A stretch of 64,000 nt of DNA from an uncultured Nitrospirales bacterium (GCA_958295805.1 OY282373.1:1583001-1647000), one strand, 5' to 3'. Shown: positions 1 to 8,432, counted from the stretch's first letter. Notes: a model not told the origin generated them from the letters alone. Numbers and translations: made by a program.

Positions 1-210
1 ACGAGTGCCAGGAGCCGTGCGACCCCTGTAGTCCACCGTGCAACAAGTGCCAGGGGCCGTGCGACCCCTGTAGTCCACCGTGCAACGAGTGCCAGGGGCC
101 GTGCGACCCCTGTAGTCCACCGTGCAACGAGTGCCAGGAGCCGTGCGACCCCTGTAGTCCACCGTGCAACGAGTGCCAGGGGCCGTGCGACCCCTGTAGT
201 CCACCGTGCA
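1..210 (+). repeat. 42-bp tandem repeat, five copies
   Basis: Units begin at 1, 43, 85, 127 and 169, and a degenerate sixth starts at 211. Copies differ at a few positions (gag/aag, cag gag/cag ggg). The unit length is a multiple of three, so changes in copy number keep the frame of the enclosing gene. The array continues beyond the left edge. Confidence 0.95.
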
Positions 211-851
211 ACAAGTGCAAGGAGACATTGGCCGAAACCTGTATGAAGAAGGTTATCAAGAAGTTTAATGGGCCGTATGAACCTGACACGAATTACCAAT
301 GGCGGCCCTTTCTCGGCTGCGGCAGCAAAGAGACTCTCCCTACGTTCGCGTTTGATCGGTTCAAACCCAAGATCGAAGAAGCGATCAAAAAACAGGAGAA
401 AGCCAGGAGGGAATTGAATGCTCTCGTCTTGCAGGAAATCACAGAGGATTGTAACTGTGAAAAAGAAAAGAAAAACCAAAATATCCGTGCGCTAAATGAA
501 AAAAAGAAAACCTTGATCAGCAAATCCAATGACCTAATTGAACAGGCAGAAAACAAGATGAACGAGGAGACGCGCAATGAACTCGAAACCCTTGAGACTG
601 ACAGCACGCGCTTCCAGGATAAACTGCAAACGGCGAAGGCTGATCATGAGAGAGAATTTTACCAACTGGAATTGCGGCGCCAGTGTATTAAGGCGAAAAA
701 AGAATCCAAAGAGTACGAAGCACTCTTAACGAAAATTAAAACCGAGACCGAGAAGTTGAAGCTCCACAGCAAGAAAATGGAGAAGGAGGGTGCCACAGTG
801 GAGGAGGCAGGTGCCACCAAAATAGAACACGCAGGAGTGAGCAATGGCTGA
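3..851 (+). CDS. Cys-rich repeat protein with C-terminal coiled coil (5' end outside window)
   Basis: The reading frame is open from the left edge to TGA at 849-851, so the gene starts upstream. The visible N-terminal part is a 14-residue repeat with four cysteines per unit (pattern NECQGPCDPCSPPC), five full copies plus a partial. After it come a short globular stretch and about 150 residues rich in Glu, Lys and Gln with heptad-like spacing, probably a coiled coil. The Cys/Pro repeat suggests a secreted or surface, disulfide-linked or metal-binding stalk, which is inference. A TTG at 228 could be taken as a start, but it lies inside the open frame and has no convincing ribosome binding site. 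Family not recognised. It lies just upstream of the DGR targets on the same strand, with no shown functional link. Confidence 0.6.
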   Translation, partial: ECQEPCDPCSPPCNKCQGPCDPCSPPCNECQGPCDPCSPPCNECQEPCDPCSPPCNECQGPCDPCSPPCNKCKETLAETCMKKVIKKFNGPYEPDTNYQWRPFLGCGSKETLPTFAFDRFKPKIEEAIKKQEKARRELNALVLQEITEDCNCEKEKKNQNIRALNEKKKTLISKSNDLIEQAENKMNEETRNELETLETDSTRFQDKLQTAKADHEREFYQLELRRQCIKAKKESKEYEALLTKIKTETEKLKLHSKKMEKEGATVEEAGATKIEHAGVSNG

Positions 852-1089
852 TACGCGACGAAAGACCGCTTACCCGATCTGTAAGAGTTGACCAATTCGC
901 GGACAGAATCACCGACTCTCGTCATGCCCGCGCACAGGCTGTTCCGTGGTTGAGACGGGGCGGGAATGCAGGGGAAGGGACAGGGCCACCGGCTGACGCA
1001 GGAAGAAGCACAGAGAAAAGGCGTGGGCCAACCGGCTTTCACCCTGGCGAGGGAGGGTGATGGTTATGAACGACGGGAGGACGTTGACG

Positions 1090-2271
1090 ATGAGCACAGT
1101 GATGACCTTGGTGTGCGTGCTTCTGAGTCTGGGGTGGGGCGGGACGGGGATGGCCCAGGACCGGCTGCCGGAGATTGTGATGGATCAATATTCCTTGGAA
1201 GGGACAAAGGCTTTGGACAAAGGGCAGGCGTACCTGGCGAGACGGGCGTTTGAGAAGATCGAAGCCCTGCCGATCGAGCCGACGCCGGCGTTCTTGTTTA
1301 CGGACGGCCAACGGCTGGTGGAACACGGCACCATGGAGGCGAAGGTGCGCAAAGGCGCAGGCTTGCTCAAACAATTTATTGTCAAGGAGACAGAAGAGTC
1401 CGAACGGTACGCCGCGACGTTGACCCTGCTGTCGCGGGCCGATTGCCTGGGCTGTCAGTCGGCCGCGGGCTGTCAGTCGGCCGCGGGTTGTCCGGCGGAG
1501 GCGGAACAGGCAAAGGCGAAATGTCGGGCGGAGCGACAAAAGCAGAACCTAGAATGCCTCCTCCGGCCAGTCTCCATCCCGGGCGCCCGTTTCCCGATGG
1601 TCTCCATCCCGGGCGGCAGCTTCAAGATGGGCTGCACCCGTGAGCAGCGTGAGTGTGATGACGACGAATACCCGGTACATGAGGTGCGGGTGCGGGCCTT
1701 TGAGATCGGGCAGTATGAGGTGACGAAGGAGCTGTGGGATGCCGTCATGTTCGAGATCCCGAGTCATTTCAGGGACTGTGAACAGTGTCCCATGGAGTCT
1801 GTCAGCTTTGTTGAAATCCAGCGGTTTCTCAAGAAACTGAGCTTGCAAACGGAACACCAGTATCGGTTGCCGACGGAGGCAGAGTGGGAGTATGCGGCCC
1901 GCGGGGGTCAGCAGAGTCGTGGCTACCAGTATGCCGGGAGTGACATCCCGGGTGAGGTGGCGTGGTATGACGGGAATAGCGGGAAGGAGACCACTCCGGT
2001 GGGGCAGAAGGATCCCAATGAGTTGGGGCTGTACGACATGAGCGGGAACGTGTGGGAGTGGGTGCAAGACTGCTGGCATGACTCGTATGGGGTTGCCCCG
2101 ACTGATCGGCGGCCGGCGTGGGAGTCAGGGGACTGTTCCAAGCACGTGCGGCGGGGTGGGTCCTGGCGCGACAGCCCGAGGAGCCTCCGTTCCGCGAATC
2201 GCTACTGGGTCTCCGCCGGGGACCGGACCCCCTTCATCGGATTCCGGCTGGCTCGGACGCCCACCCCATGA
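1090..2271 (+). CDS. DGR target protein A: secreted FGE-sulfatase-fold protein with C-terminal variable repeat
   Basis: A 393-residue protein. Residues 1-22 form a signal peptide (hydrophobic core, cleavage likely after GMA). Residues 25-150 are a helical region (ALDKGQAYLARRAFEKIEAL) that looks TPR-like. Residues 167-390 form a formylglycine-generating-enzyme/SUMF1-type domain with SIPGGSFKMGC, YRLPTEAEWEYAARGG and LYDMSGNVWEW motifs. The VR follows at RRGGSW and lacks the FGE active-site cysteines, so a ligand-binding C-type-lectin-like role is more likely than catalysis. ATG 1090 is chosen because GGGAGG lies about 9 nt upstream and the signal peptide starts there. An upstream in-frame ATG at 1057 would add a polar extension. 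Two Cys-containing QSAAGC repeats sit before the domain. Confidence 0.88.
   Translation: MSTVMTLVCVLLSLGWGGTGMAQDRLPEIVMDQYSLEGTKALDKGQAYLARRAFEKIEALPIEPTPAFLFTDGQRLVEHGTMEAKVRKGAGLLKQFIVKETEESERYAATLTLLSRADCLGCQSAAGCQSAAGCPAEAEQAKAKCRAERQKQNLECLLRPVSIPGARFPMVSIPGGSFKMGCTREQRECDDDEYPVHEVRVRAFEIGQYEVTKELWDAVMFEIPSHFRDCEQCPMESVSFVEIQRFLKKLSLQTEHQYRLPTEAEWEYAARGGQQSRGYQYAGSDIPGEVAWYDGNSGKETTPVGQKDPNELGLYDMSGNVWEWVQDCWHDSYGVAPTDRRPAWESGDCSKHVRRGGSWRDSPRSLRSANRYWVSAGDRTPFIGFRLARTPTP
2143..2262 (+). repeat. DGR variable repeat VR1
   Basis: 120 bp, colinear with the TR at 10052-10171. The AAC/AAT codons of TR are replaced by CGC, GAC, AGC, TAC, GTC, ACC, CCC, TTC and ATC. The 3' end reads CTGGCTCGG rather than the CTCGCTCGG of the closest targets, and several non-A changes are present, so it may be inactive now. 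Confidence 0.88.
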
Positions 2272-2346
2272 CTCGTGACCTCCTGACCACTAGGGGGGAG
2301 GGCCAGGGAGCGGGTGATGGTTATTAACGAAAGGAGAACATTGACG

Positions 2347-3309
2347 ATGAGCATAGTGATAACCTTGGTGTGCGTGATTTTGAGTTTGGGGTGGGGCGGG
2401 GTGGGGATGGCCCAGGACCGGCTGCCGGAGATTCTGATGGATCAATATCTGTTGGAAGGGAGCGAGGCACTGGAGAAGGGGGAGCCGGACCGGGCGAAGC
2501 GGGCGTTTGAGAAGATCGAAACCCTGGAGGTCAAGCCGCCGCCGGCGTTTTTGTTTGCGGAAGGCCAACTGGTGGTGGCACAGGGCAGGGTGGTGGCGGA
2601 CCGCCAGCGACAAGAGCAGTTCGGGGAGCACCTCCGGATGGTGTCCATCCCGGGCGGCAGCTTCAAGATGGGCTGCACCAGCGAGCAGCGTGAGTGTAAT
2701 GACAACGAATACCCGGTGCATGAGGTGCAGGTGCGGGCCTTTGAGATCGGACGGTATGAGGTGACGCAGGCGCTGTGGGAGGCCGTCATGGGCGGAAATC
2801 CGAGTCACTTCAAGAACTGCGCGCAGTGTCCCGTGGAGAGCGTGACCTGGGATGCCGTCCAGCGGTTTCTCAAGAGACTGAACATGCAGACGGGGTCTCA
2901 GTATCGATTGCCGACGGAGGCGGAGTGGGAGTATGCGGCGCGCGGGGGGCAGGAGAGTCGGGGCTACCGGTATGCCGGGAGTAACGACCCGGGTGTGGTG
3001 GCGTGGTATGAGGGGAATAGCGGGAAGGAGACCACTCCGGTGGGGCAGAAGGGTGCGAATGAGTTGGGGCTGTACGACATGAGCGGGAACGTGAGGGAGT
3101 GGGTGCAGGACTGCTGGCATGGCTCGTATAAGGGTGCCCCATCTGATGGGCGGGCGTGGGAGTCGGGGGACTGTTCCAGTCGCGTGCTGCGTGGCGGGTC
3201 CTGGCTCATCTCTCCGAGGTACCTCCGCTCCGCGTATCGCCTCGGGCTCACCACCGGGTTTCGGAGCAGCGAGTACGGGTTCCGTCTCGCTCGGACGCTC
3301 ACCCCGTGA
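2347..3309 (+). CDS. DGR target protein B: secreted FGE-fold protein with VR2
   Basis: A 320-residue protein with a signal peptide at 1-22 (cleavage after GMA), a shortened helical linker, and an FGE-like domain from about residue 97 (SIPGGSFKMGC, YRLPTEAEWEYAARGG, LYDMSGNVREW), ending in a variable tail after LRGGSW. ATG 2347 is preceded by AAAGGAGAAC and matches the starts of its paralogues. Cysteines in CTSEQRECN, CAQCPVE, DCWH and DCS suggest disulfides outside the cell. This target has the VR framework closest to the extant TR, together with E and the third domain of F, and is followed by a strong hairpin. Surface display and ligand binding are inferred from DGR targets in general. Confidence 0.9.
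   Translation: MSIVITLVCVILSLGWGGVGMAQDRLPEILMDQYLLEGSEALEKGEPDRAKRAFEKIETLEVKPPPAFLFAEGQLVVAQGRVVADRQRQEQFGEHLRMVSIPGGSFKMGCTSEQRECNDNEYPVHEVQVRAFEIGRYEVTQALWEAVMGGNPSHFKNCAQCPVESVTWDAVQRFLKRLNMQTGSQYRLPTEAEWEYAARGGQESRGYRYAGSNDPGVVAWYEGNSGKETTPVGQKGANELGLYDMSGNVREWVQDCWHGSYKGAPSDGRAWESGDCSSRVLRGGSWLISPRYLRSAYRLGLTTGFRSSEYGFRLARTLTP
3181..3300 (+). repeat. DGR variable repeat VR2
   Basis: 120 bp. Hand alignment to TR gives 19 changes at the 30 TR adenines and only 3 at the 90 other positions (GCC to TCC, the third base of one AAT codon, and the C/G IMH difference). The first 24 bp are identical to TR. This is the classic adenine-specific signature. Confidence 0.95.
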
Positions 3310-3339
3310 CTCGTGACCTCCTTACCTCCTGCGGGGGGT

Positions 3340-3362
3340 CCAGGGGGGCCGTGCCCCCCTGG
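3340..3362 (+). promoter_or_regulatory. GC-rich hairpin downstream of VR2
   Basis: A perfect 10-bp inverted repeat with a 3-nt loop (CCAGGGGGGC cgt GCCCCCCTGG), 40 bp after the VR. Hairpins or cruciforms just 3' of the VR assist target recognition in the Bordetella phage DGR. It could instead be part of a terminator, although no U-tract follows. The same hairpin recurs at 8463-8485. Confidence 0.6.
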
Positions 3363-3447
3363 TTCGGATTTTTGGGAGCCTGCCTTGGCCTGAGGTGGCG
3401 TGAAGCAAGCCAAACGATGAGGACCGGCGCCATCCCGAGAGACGAGC

Positions 3448-3633
3448 ATGATCCATGAACAACACCGGCACGCCCGCCGACCTTGCCCCGTCGGAAGCCC
3501 CCACCCCCCGATGGTGCCCGGGTCACGGGTCCGGCCCTGGAAACCCACGATCGCTTCCTTCTCCGGCTGCCCGAACCGACGGCCTTACGGGACCGCCGGG
3601 CGCGTCCGTGAACATCCGGGGGCGGTCATGATA
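3448..3633 (+). pseudogene. Remnant of a second avd-RT-TR cassette
   Basis: 3448-3569 closely matches the start of the avd gene (8571-8690), beginning atgatccatga. At about 3570 it switches directly to sequence matching the region just downstream of the TR (about 10178-10240, gaaccgacggccttacggg). The rest of avd, the whole RT and the TR are missing. The gap from the stop of target B to this start is 139 bp, the same as from target E to the intact avd, so the whole module was duplicated and later lost its core by deletion. No functional product is expected. Confidence 0.82.
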
Positions 3634-3640
3634 AACGAGG

Positions 3641-4600
3641 GGCCGGGATGTTCCTGACATTCCGACTTCCCACTGGCATTCCGGCCACCCCTTTGTCATT
3701 CGCGTGTCAACGGGAATCCAGTGTCTTTTCCCCCTCCGCAACGTGCTGGGGGCCGGGCGCCCTGGGGCCTTCCGCTGGATTCCCGCTAAAGCCTGCGGGA
3801 ATGACAGAAGGGCAAGCCAGCGGGCATGACCGGAGGGGAACATCGGGCATGACTGGAGGGGAACATCGGGCATGACCGGAGGGAAGGTCGGGCATGACCG
3901 GAGGGAAGGTCGAGCATGACCGGAGCAAGGCAGGGAAGGACCGGGAGAGGGGCCGGGATGTTCCTGACATTCCGACTTCCCACTGGCATTCCGGCCCCCT
4001 CATTGTCATTCCCGTGTCAACGGGAATCCAGTGTCTTTTCCCCCTCCGCAACGTGCTGGGGGCCGGGCGCCCTGGGGCCTTCCGCTGGATTCCCGCTAAA
4101 GCCTGCGGGAATGACAGAAGGGGAAGCCAGCGGGCATGACCGGAGGGGAACATCGGGCATGACCGGAGGGGAATGTCGGGCATGACCGGAGGGAGGGTCG
4201 GGCATGACCGGAGGGAAGGTCGGGCATGACTGGAGGGAGGCAGGGAAGGACAGAGCAAGGCAGGGAAGGACCGGGAGAGGGGCCGGGATGTTCCTGACAT
4301 TCCGACTTCCCACTGGCATTCCGGCCCCCCCTTTGTCATTCCCGTGTCAACGGAAATCCAGTGTCTTTTCCCCCTCCGCAACGTGCTGGGGCCGGGCGTC
4401 CTGGGGCCTTCCGCTGGATTCCCGCTAAAGACTGCGGGAATGACAGAAGGGGAAGACTGCGGGAATGACAGGAGGGGAAGGTCGGGCATGACCGGAGGGC
4501 AAGCCAGCGAGCATGACAGAAGGGCAAGCCAGCGGGCATGACAGGAGGGGAACGTCGGGCATGACCGGGCGGTCGTGATGAACGGGGGGTCGGTGCCGCT
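3641..4600 (+). repeat. Three tandem 310-330-bp repeat units with internal 20-25-bp subrepeats
   Basis: Units start at 3641, 3951 and 4281, each with ggccgggatgttcctgacat. Each contains an imperfect palindrome (cattcccgtgtcaacgggaat ... gattcccgctaaagcctgcgggaatgac) followed by short direct repeats of the type gggcatgaccggaggggaac. Subrepeat number differs between units, which accounts for the length variation. No gene is visible here. Long ORFs in either strand are repeat translations. Confidence 0.88.
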
Positions 4601-4657
4601 TCTGTCTTGCTCCGGCGGGAGCGGGTGATGGTTATTAACGACGGGAGGACGTTGACG

Positions 4658-5779
4658 ATGAGCATAGTAATGACCTTGGTGTGTGTGCTTTTGAGTCTGG
4701 GGTGGAGCGGGGCGGGGGTGGCTCAGGACCTGCCGCCGGAGATTATGATGGATCAATATCTGTTGGAAGGGACCGAGGCACTGAAAAAGGGGGAGGTGGA
4801 CCGGGCGAGGCGGGCGTTTGAGAAGATCGAAGCCCTGGAGGTCGAGCCGCCGCCGGTGTTTTTATTTACGTACGGCCGACTGCTGGTGGAACAGGGCAAG
4901 ACGGAGGCAGAGGTGCGCAAGGGCACAGGCTTGCTCAAACGCTTTATTGTCAAGGAGGCCAAAGGGTCCGAACGGTACACCTCGACGTTGAAACTGTTGT
5001 CGCGGGCGTCGGAGCACCTGGCCTGTCAGGCGGACGCGCACTGTCGGGCGGAGGCGGAGCGACAGCGCCAGCGACAAGAGCTGATCCGAGACGGCTTCAA
5101 GATGGTCTCCATCTCGGGCGGCAGCTTCAGCATGGGCTGCACCCGTGAGCAGCGTGATTGTCATGATGACCAATGCCCGATGCACAAGGTGCAGGTGCCG
5201 GCTTTTCAGATCGGACAGTATGAGGTGACGCAAGATTTGTGGGAGGCCGTCATGGGCGGGAACCCGAGTTCCCACAACTGCGCGCAGTGTCCCGTGCAGA
5301 ACGTGAGTTGGAGAGACGTCCAACAGTTTCTCGATGCACTGAATGTTCAGACGAGGGGCCAGTATCGATTGCCGACGGAAGCGGAGTGGGAGTATGCGGC
5401 GCGCGGCGGGCGGCAGAGTCAGGGGTACAAGTATGCCGGGAGTGACACCCCGGGTCTGGTGGCGTGGTATGAGATGAGCAGAGGGAATACGAGCCATCGG
5501 GTAGGGCAGAAGGAACCCAATGAACTGGGGCTGTACGACATGAGCGGCAACGTGCTTGAGTGGGTGGAAGACTGCTGGCATGAGGACTATACGGGCGCCC
5601 CGGCGAATGGGAAGGCGTGGGATTTAGAGAACTCAGGGGACTGTTCCCGTCGCGTGGTGCGGGGCGGGTCCTGGAACCACAGCGGCCCGGGGGACCTCCG
5701 CGTCGCGTATCGCGACTGGTACACCACCGGGAGTCGGCTTCCCTTCCACGGGTTCCGGCTGGCTCGGACGCTTCCGTGA
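4658..5779 (+). CDS. DGR target protein C: secreted FGE-fold protein with VR3
   Basis: A 373-residue protein. Signal peptide at 1-22 (cleavage after GVA), TPR-like helical region at about 25-125 (DRARRAFEKIEALEVEPPPVFL), FGE-like domain from about residue 148 (SISGGSFSMGC, YRLPTEAEWEYAARGG, LYDMSGNVLEW), and a VR after VRGGSW. ATG 4658 follows GGGAGG with 9-nt spacing. It is a near duplicate of the broken gene at 5946-7150. The variable tail carries one extra codon compared with TR. Confidence 0.88.
   Translation: MSIVMTLVCVLLSLGWSGAGVAQDLPPEIMMDQYLLEGTEALKKGEVDRARRAFEKIEALEVEPPPVFLFTYGRLLVEQGKTEAEVRKGTGLLKRFIVKEAKGSERYTSTLKLLSRASEHLACQADAHCRAEAERQRQRQELIRDGFKMVSISGGSFSMGCTREQRDCHDDQCPMHKVQVPAFQIGQYEVTQDLWEAVMGGNPSSHNCAQCPVQNVSWRDVQQFLDALNVQTRGQYRLPTEAEWEYAARGGRQSQGYKYAGSDTPGLVAWYEMSRGNTSHRVGQKEPNELGLYDMSGNVLEWVEDCWHEDYTGAPANGKAWDLENSGDCSRRVVRGGSWNHSGPGDLRVAYRDWYTTGSRLPFHGFRLARTLP
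5651..5773 (+). repeat. DGR variable repeat VR3
   Basis: 123 bp, one codon longer than TR (an inserted GGC near the start of the variable zone). The variable codons are identical to VR4, so neither has been rewritten since the gene duplication. The 3' recognition end has CGGCTGGCTCGG instead of CGTCTCGCTCGG. Confidence 0.85.
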
Positions 5780-5945
5780 GTCGTGACGGCCTGACCTCCT
5801 GCGGGAGGCCAGGGGCCGTGCCCCCCGGGTTCAATTGTTTGAAGTCATTCGCGGGGCGTCCCCGGGCGTGGGACAATCGGCTTTCAACGGGGCGGGGAGG
5901 GCCAGGGAGCGGGTGATGGTTATTAACGAAAGGAGGACAGTGACG

Positions 5946-7150
5946 ATGAGCATAGTAATGACCTTGGTGTGCGTGATTTTGAGTCTGGGGTGGGGCGGGA
6001 CGGGGATGGCCCAGGACCTGCCGCCGGAGATTGTGCTGGATCAATATCTGTTGGAAGGGACCGAGGCCCTGGACGAGGGGAAGCCGGACCGGGCGAGACG
6101 GGCGTTTGAGAAGATCGAAGCCCTGAAGGTCGAGCCGCCGCCGGCGTTTTTGTTTACGTATGGCCAACTGCTGGTGGAACAGGGCAAGACGGAGGCAGAG
6201 GTGCGCAAGGGCACAGGCTTGCTCAAACGATTTATTGTTAAGGAGGCCAAATGGTCCGAACGGTACACCGCGACATTGAAACTGTTGTCGCGGGCCGCGG
6301 GCGAGATCGAACGTCTGGGCTGTCAGGAAGACGCGTACTGTCGGGCGGAGGCGGAGCGCCGACGGGCGGAGCGCCAACGGACGGAGGCAGAGCGCCAACG
6401 GACGGAGGCAGAGCGCCAACGGGCGGAGGCGGAGCGCCAGCGACAAGCTCTGATCCGAGACGGCCTCCGGGTGGTCCCCATCCCGGGCGGCAGCTTCAAG
6501 ATGTGCTGCATCCGTGAGCAGCGTGATTGTCATGATGACCGATGCACGAGGTGCAGGTGCAGGTGCGGGCTTTTCAGATCGGACAGTATGAGGTGACGCA
6601 AGATTTGTGGGCGGCCGTCATGGGCAAGAACCCGAGTCACTTCGAGAACTGCGCGCAGTGTCCCGTGCAGAACGTGAGTTGGAGAGACGTCCAACAGTTT
6701 CTCAATGCACTGAATGTTCAGACGAGGGGCCAGTATCGATTGCCGACGGAAGCGGAGTGGGAGTATGCGGCGCGCGGCGGGCGGCAGAGTCAGGGGTACA
6801 AGTATGCCGGGAGTGACACCCCGGGTCTGGTGGCGTGGTATGAGATGAGCAGAGGGAATATGAGCCATCGGGTAGGGCAGAAGGAACCCAATGAACTGGG
6901 GCTGTACGACATGAGCGGCAACGTGCTTGAGTGGGTGGAAGACTGCTGGCATGAGGACTATACGGGCGCCCTGGCGAATGGGAAGGCGTGGGATTTAGAG
7001 AACTCAGGGGACTGTTCCCGTCGCGTGGTGCGGGGCGGGTCCTGGAACCACAGCGGCCCGGGGGACCTCCGCGTCGCGTATCGCGACTGGTACACCACCG
7101 GGAGTCGGCTTCCCTTCCACGGGTTCCGTCTGGCCCGGACGCTTCCGTGA
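5946..7150 (+). pseudogene. DGR target D: frameshifted FGE-fold gene with VR4
   Basis: The first part (from ATG 5946) encodes a signal peptide, a helical region, a Glu/Arg-rich repeat (four RQRxEAE-like copies at 6355-6440) and PGGSFKMCC, then shifts frame near 6540. The remainder (6542-7150) continues the FGE-like domain in another frame. Compared with gene C, about 7 bp were lost and a 6-bp gcaggt was duplicated, net minus one. The conserved MGCTREQ is also MCCIREQ. The 3' half can be translated from ATG 6542 but would lack a signal peptide. Probably non-functional. Confidence 0.8.
7022..7144 (+). repeat. DGR variable repeat VR4
   Basis: The variable zone is identical to VR3. The only differences noticed lie in the 3' recognition end (CGTCTGGCC against CGGCTGGCT). 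It sits in the frameshifted gene D. Confidence 0.85.
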
Positions 7151-7316
7151 GTCGTGACGGCCTGACCTCCTGCGGGAGGCCAGGGGCCGTGCCCCCCGGG
7201 TTCAATTGTTTGAAGTCATGCGCGGGGCGTCCCCGGGCGTGGGACAATCGGCTTTCAACGGGGCGGGGAGGGCCAGGGAGCGGCTGATGGTGACGAACGA
7301 AAGGAGAACGTTGACG

Positions 7317-8432
7317 ATGAGCATAGTAATGGCCTTGGTGTGCGTGCTTTTGAGTTTGGGGTGGGGCGGGGTGGGGGTGGCTCAGGACCTGCCGCCGGAG
7401 ATTGTGCTGGATCAATATTGGTTGGAAGGGACAGAGGCCCTGAAAAAGGGGGAGGTGGACCGGGCGAGGCGGGCGTTTGAGAAGATCGAAGCCCTGGAGG
7501 TCGAGCCGCCGCCGGTGTTTTTATTTACGTATGGCCGACTGCTGGTGGAACAGGGCAGGACGGAGGCGGAGGTGCGCAAGGGCACAGGCTTGCTCAAACG
7601 CTTTATTGTCAAGGAGGCCAAAGGGTCCGAACGGTACACGGCGACGTTGAAACTGTTATCGCGGGCGGCGGGCGAGATCGAACGTCTGGGCTGTCAGGAA
7701 GACGCGTACTGTCGGGCGGCGGCGGAGCGCCAGCGACAACAGCAGATCCGAGACCGTTTCAAGATGGTCTCCATCCCGGGCGGCAGGTTCAGCATGGGCT
7801 GCACCCGGGAGCAGGGTAAGTGTTATGACGACGAGAACCCGGTGCATGAGGTGCAGGTGAACGACTTTGAGATGGGGCAGTATGAGGTGACGCAGGAGGC
7901 GTGGGCGGCCGTCATGGGCGCGAACCCGAGTGACCACAAGTGCGCGCAGTGTCCCGTGGAGAACGTGAGTTGGGCTGATGTCCAGCGGTTTCTTAAGAGA
8001 CTGAACGAGCAGACGGGGCCCCAGTATCGGTTGCCGACGGAGGCGGAGTGGGAGTATGCGGCGCGCGGGGGTCAGCAGAGTCGGGGGTATCAGTATGCCG
8101 GGAGTGACACCCCGGGTGTGGTGGCGTGGTATCGGGAGAATAGCGGGGGGAAGACCCATCCGGTGGGGCAGATGGAGCCGAATGAGTTGGGGGTGTACGA
8201 CATGAGCGGGAACGTGTGGGAGTGGGTGCAGGACTGCGGGCATGGCTCGTATAAGGGCGCCCCATCTGATGGGCGGGCATGGGAGTCGGGGGCCTGTTCC
8301 GATCGCGTGCTGCGTGGCGGGTCCTGGGCCGTCTCACCGAGGTACCTCCGCTCCGCGGTTCGCATCAGGGACACCTCCGGGATTCGGGACAACGAGAGCG
8401 GGTTCCGTCTCGCTCGGACGCTCACCCCGTGA
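7317..8432 (+). CDS. DGR target protein E: secreted FGE-fold protein with VR5, next to avd-RT-TR
   Basis: A 371-residue protein. Signal peptide at 1-22 (cleavage after GVA), TPR-like helices at about 25-125, FGE-like domain from about residue 150 (SIPGGRFSMGC, YRLPTEAEWEYAARGG, VYDMSGNVWEW) and a VR after LRGGSW. ATG 7317 follows AAAGGAGAAC, with the same leader as the other targets. This is the proximal target of the intact DGR core: avd begins about 145 bp downstream and the hairpin at 8463 lies between them. Its VR framework matches TR closely, so it is a likely active target. Confidence 0.9.
   Translation: MSIVMALVCVLLSLGWGGVGVAQDLPPEIVLDQYWLEGTEALKKGEVDRARRAFEKIEALEVEPPPVFLFTYGRLLVEQGRTEAEVRKGTGLLKRFIVKEAKGSERYTATLKLLSRAAGEIERLGCQEDAYCRAAAERQRQQQIRDRFKMVSIPGGRFSMGCTREQGKCYDDENPVHEVQVNDFEMGQYEVTQEAWAAVMGANPSDHKCAQCPVENVSWADVQRFLKRLNEQTGPQYRLPTEAEWEYAARGGQQSRGYQYAGSDTPGVVAWYRENSGGKTHPVGQMEPNELGVYDMSGNVWEWVQDCGHGSYKGAPSDGRAWESGACSDRVLRGGSWAVSPRYLRSAVRIRDTSGIRDNESGFRLARTLTP
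8304..8423 (+). repeat. DGR variable repeat VR5
   Basis: 120 bp. By hand alignment, 16 changes at TR adenines and 3 elsewhere. The non-A changes are the same as in VR2 (GCC to TCC, AAT third base to G, and the C/G IMH difference). The first 24 bp are identical to TR. Confidence 0.95.

Noticed and set aside
1090-2271. True formylglycine-generating (sulfatase-activating) enzyme function for the targets
   Set aside because: The region after RGGSW that carries the active-site cysteines in FGE is replaced by the variable repeat, and no sulfatase gene is near.
3448-3657. A 69-codon gene
   Set aside because: It is the out-of-frame translation of the avd remnant joined to TR-downstream DNA.
5250-6533. 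427-codon antisense ORF over target genes C and D, and similar long antisense ORFs elsewhere in 1-16 kb
   Set aside because: They mirror the high-GC coding strand, recur over every FGE-fold paralogue, and carry no domain motifs.
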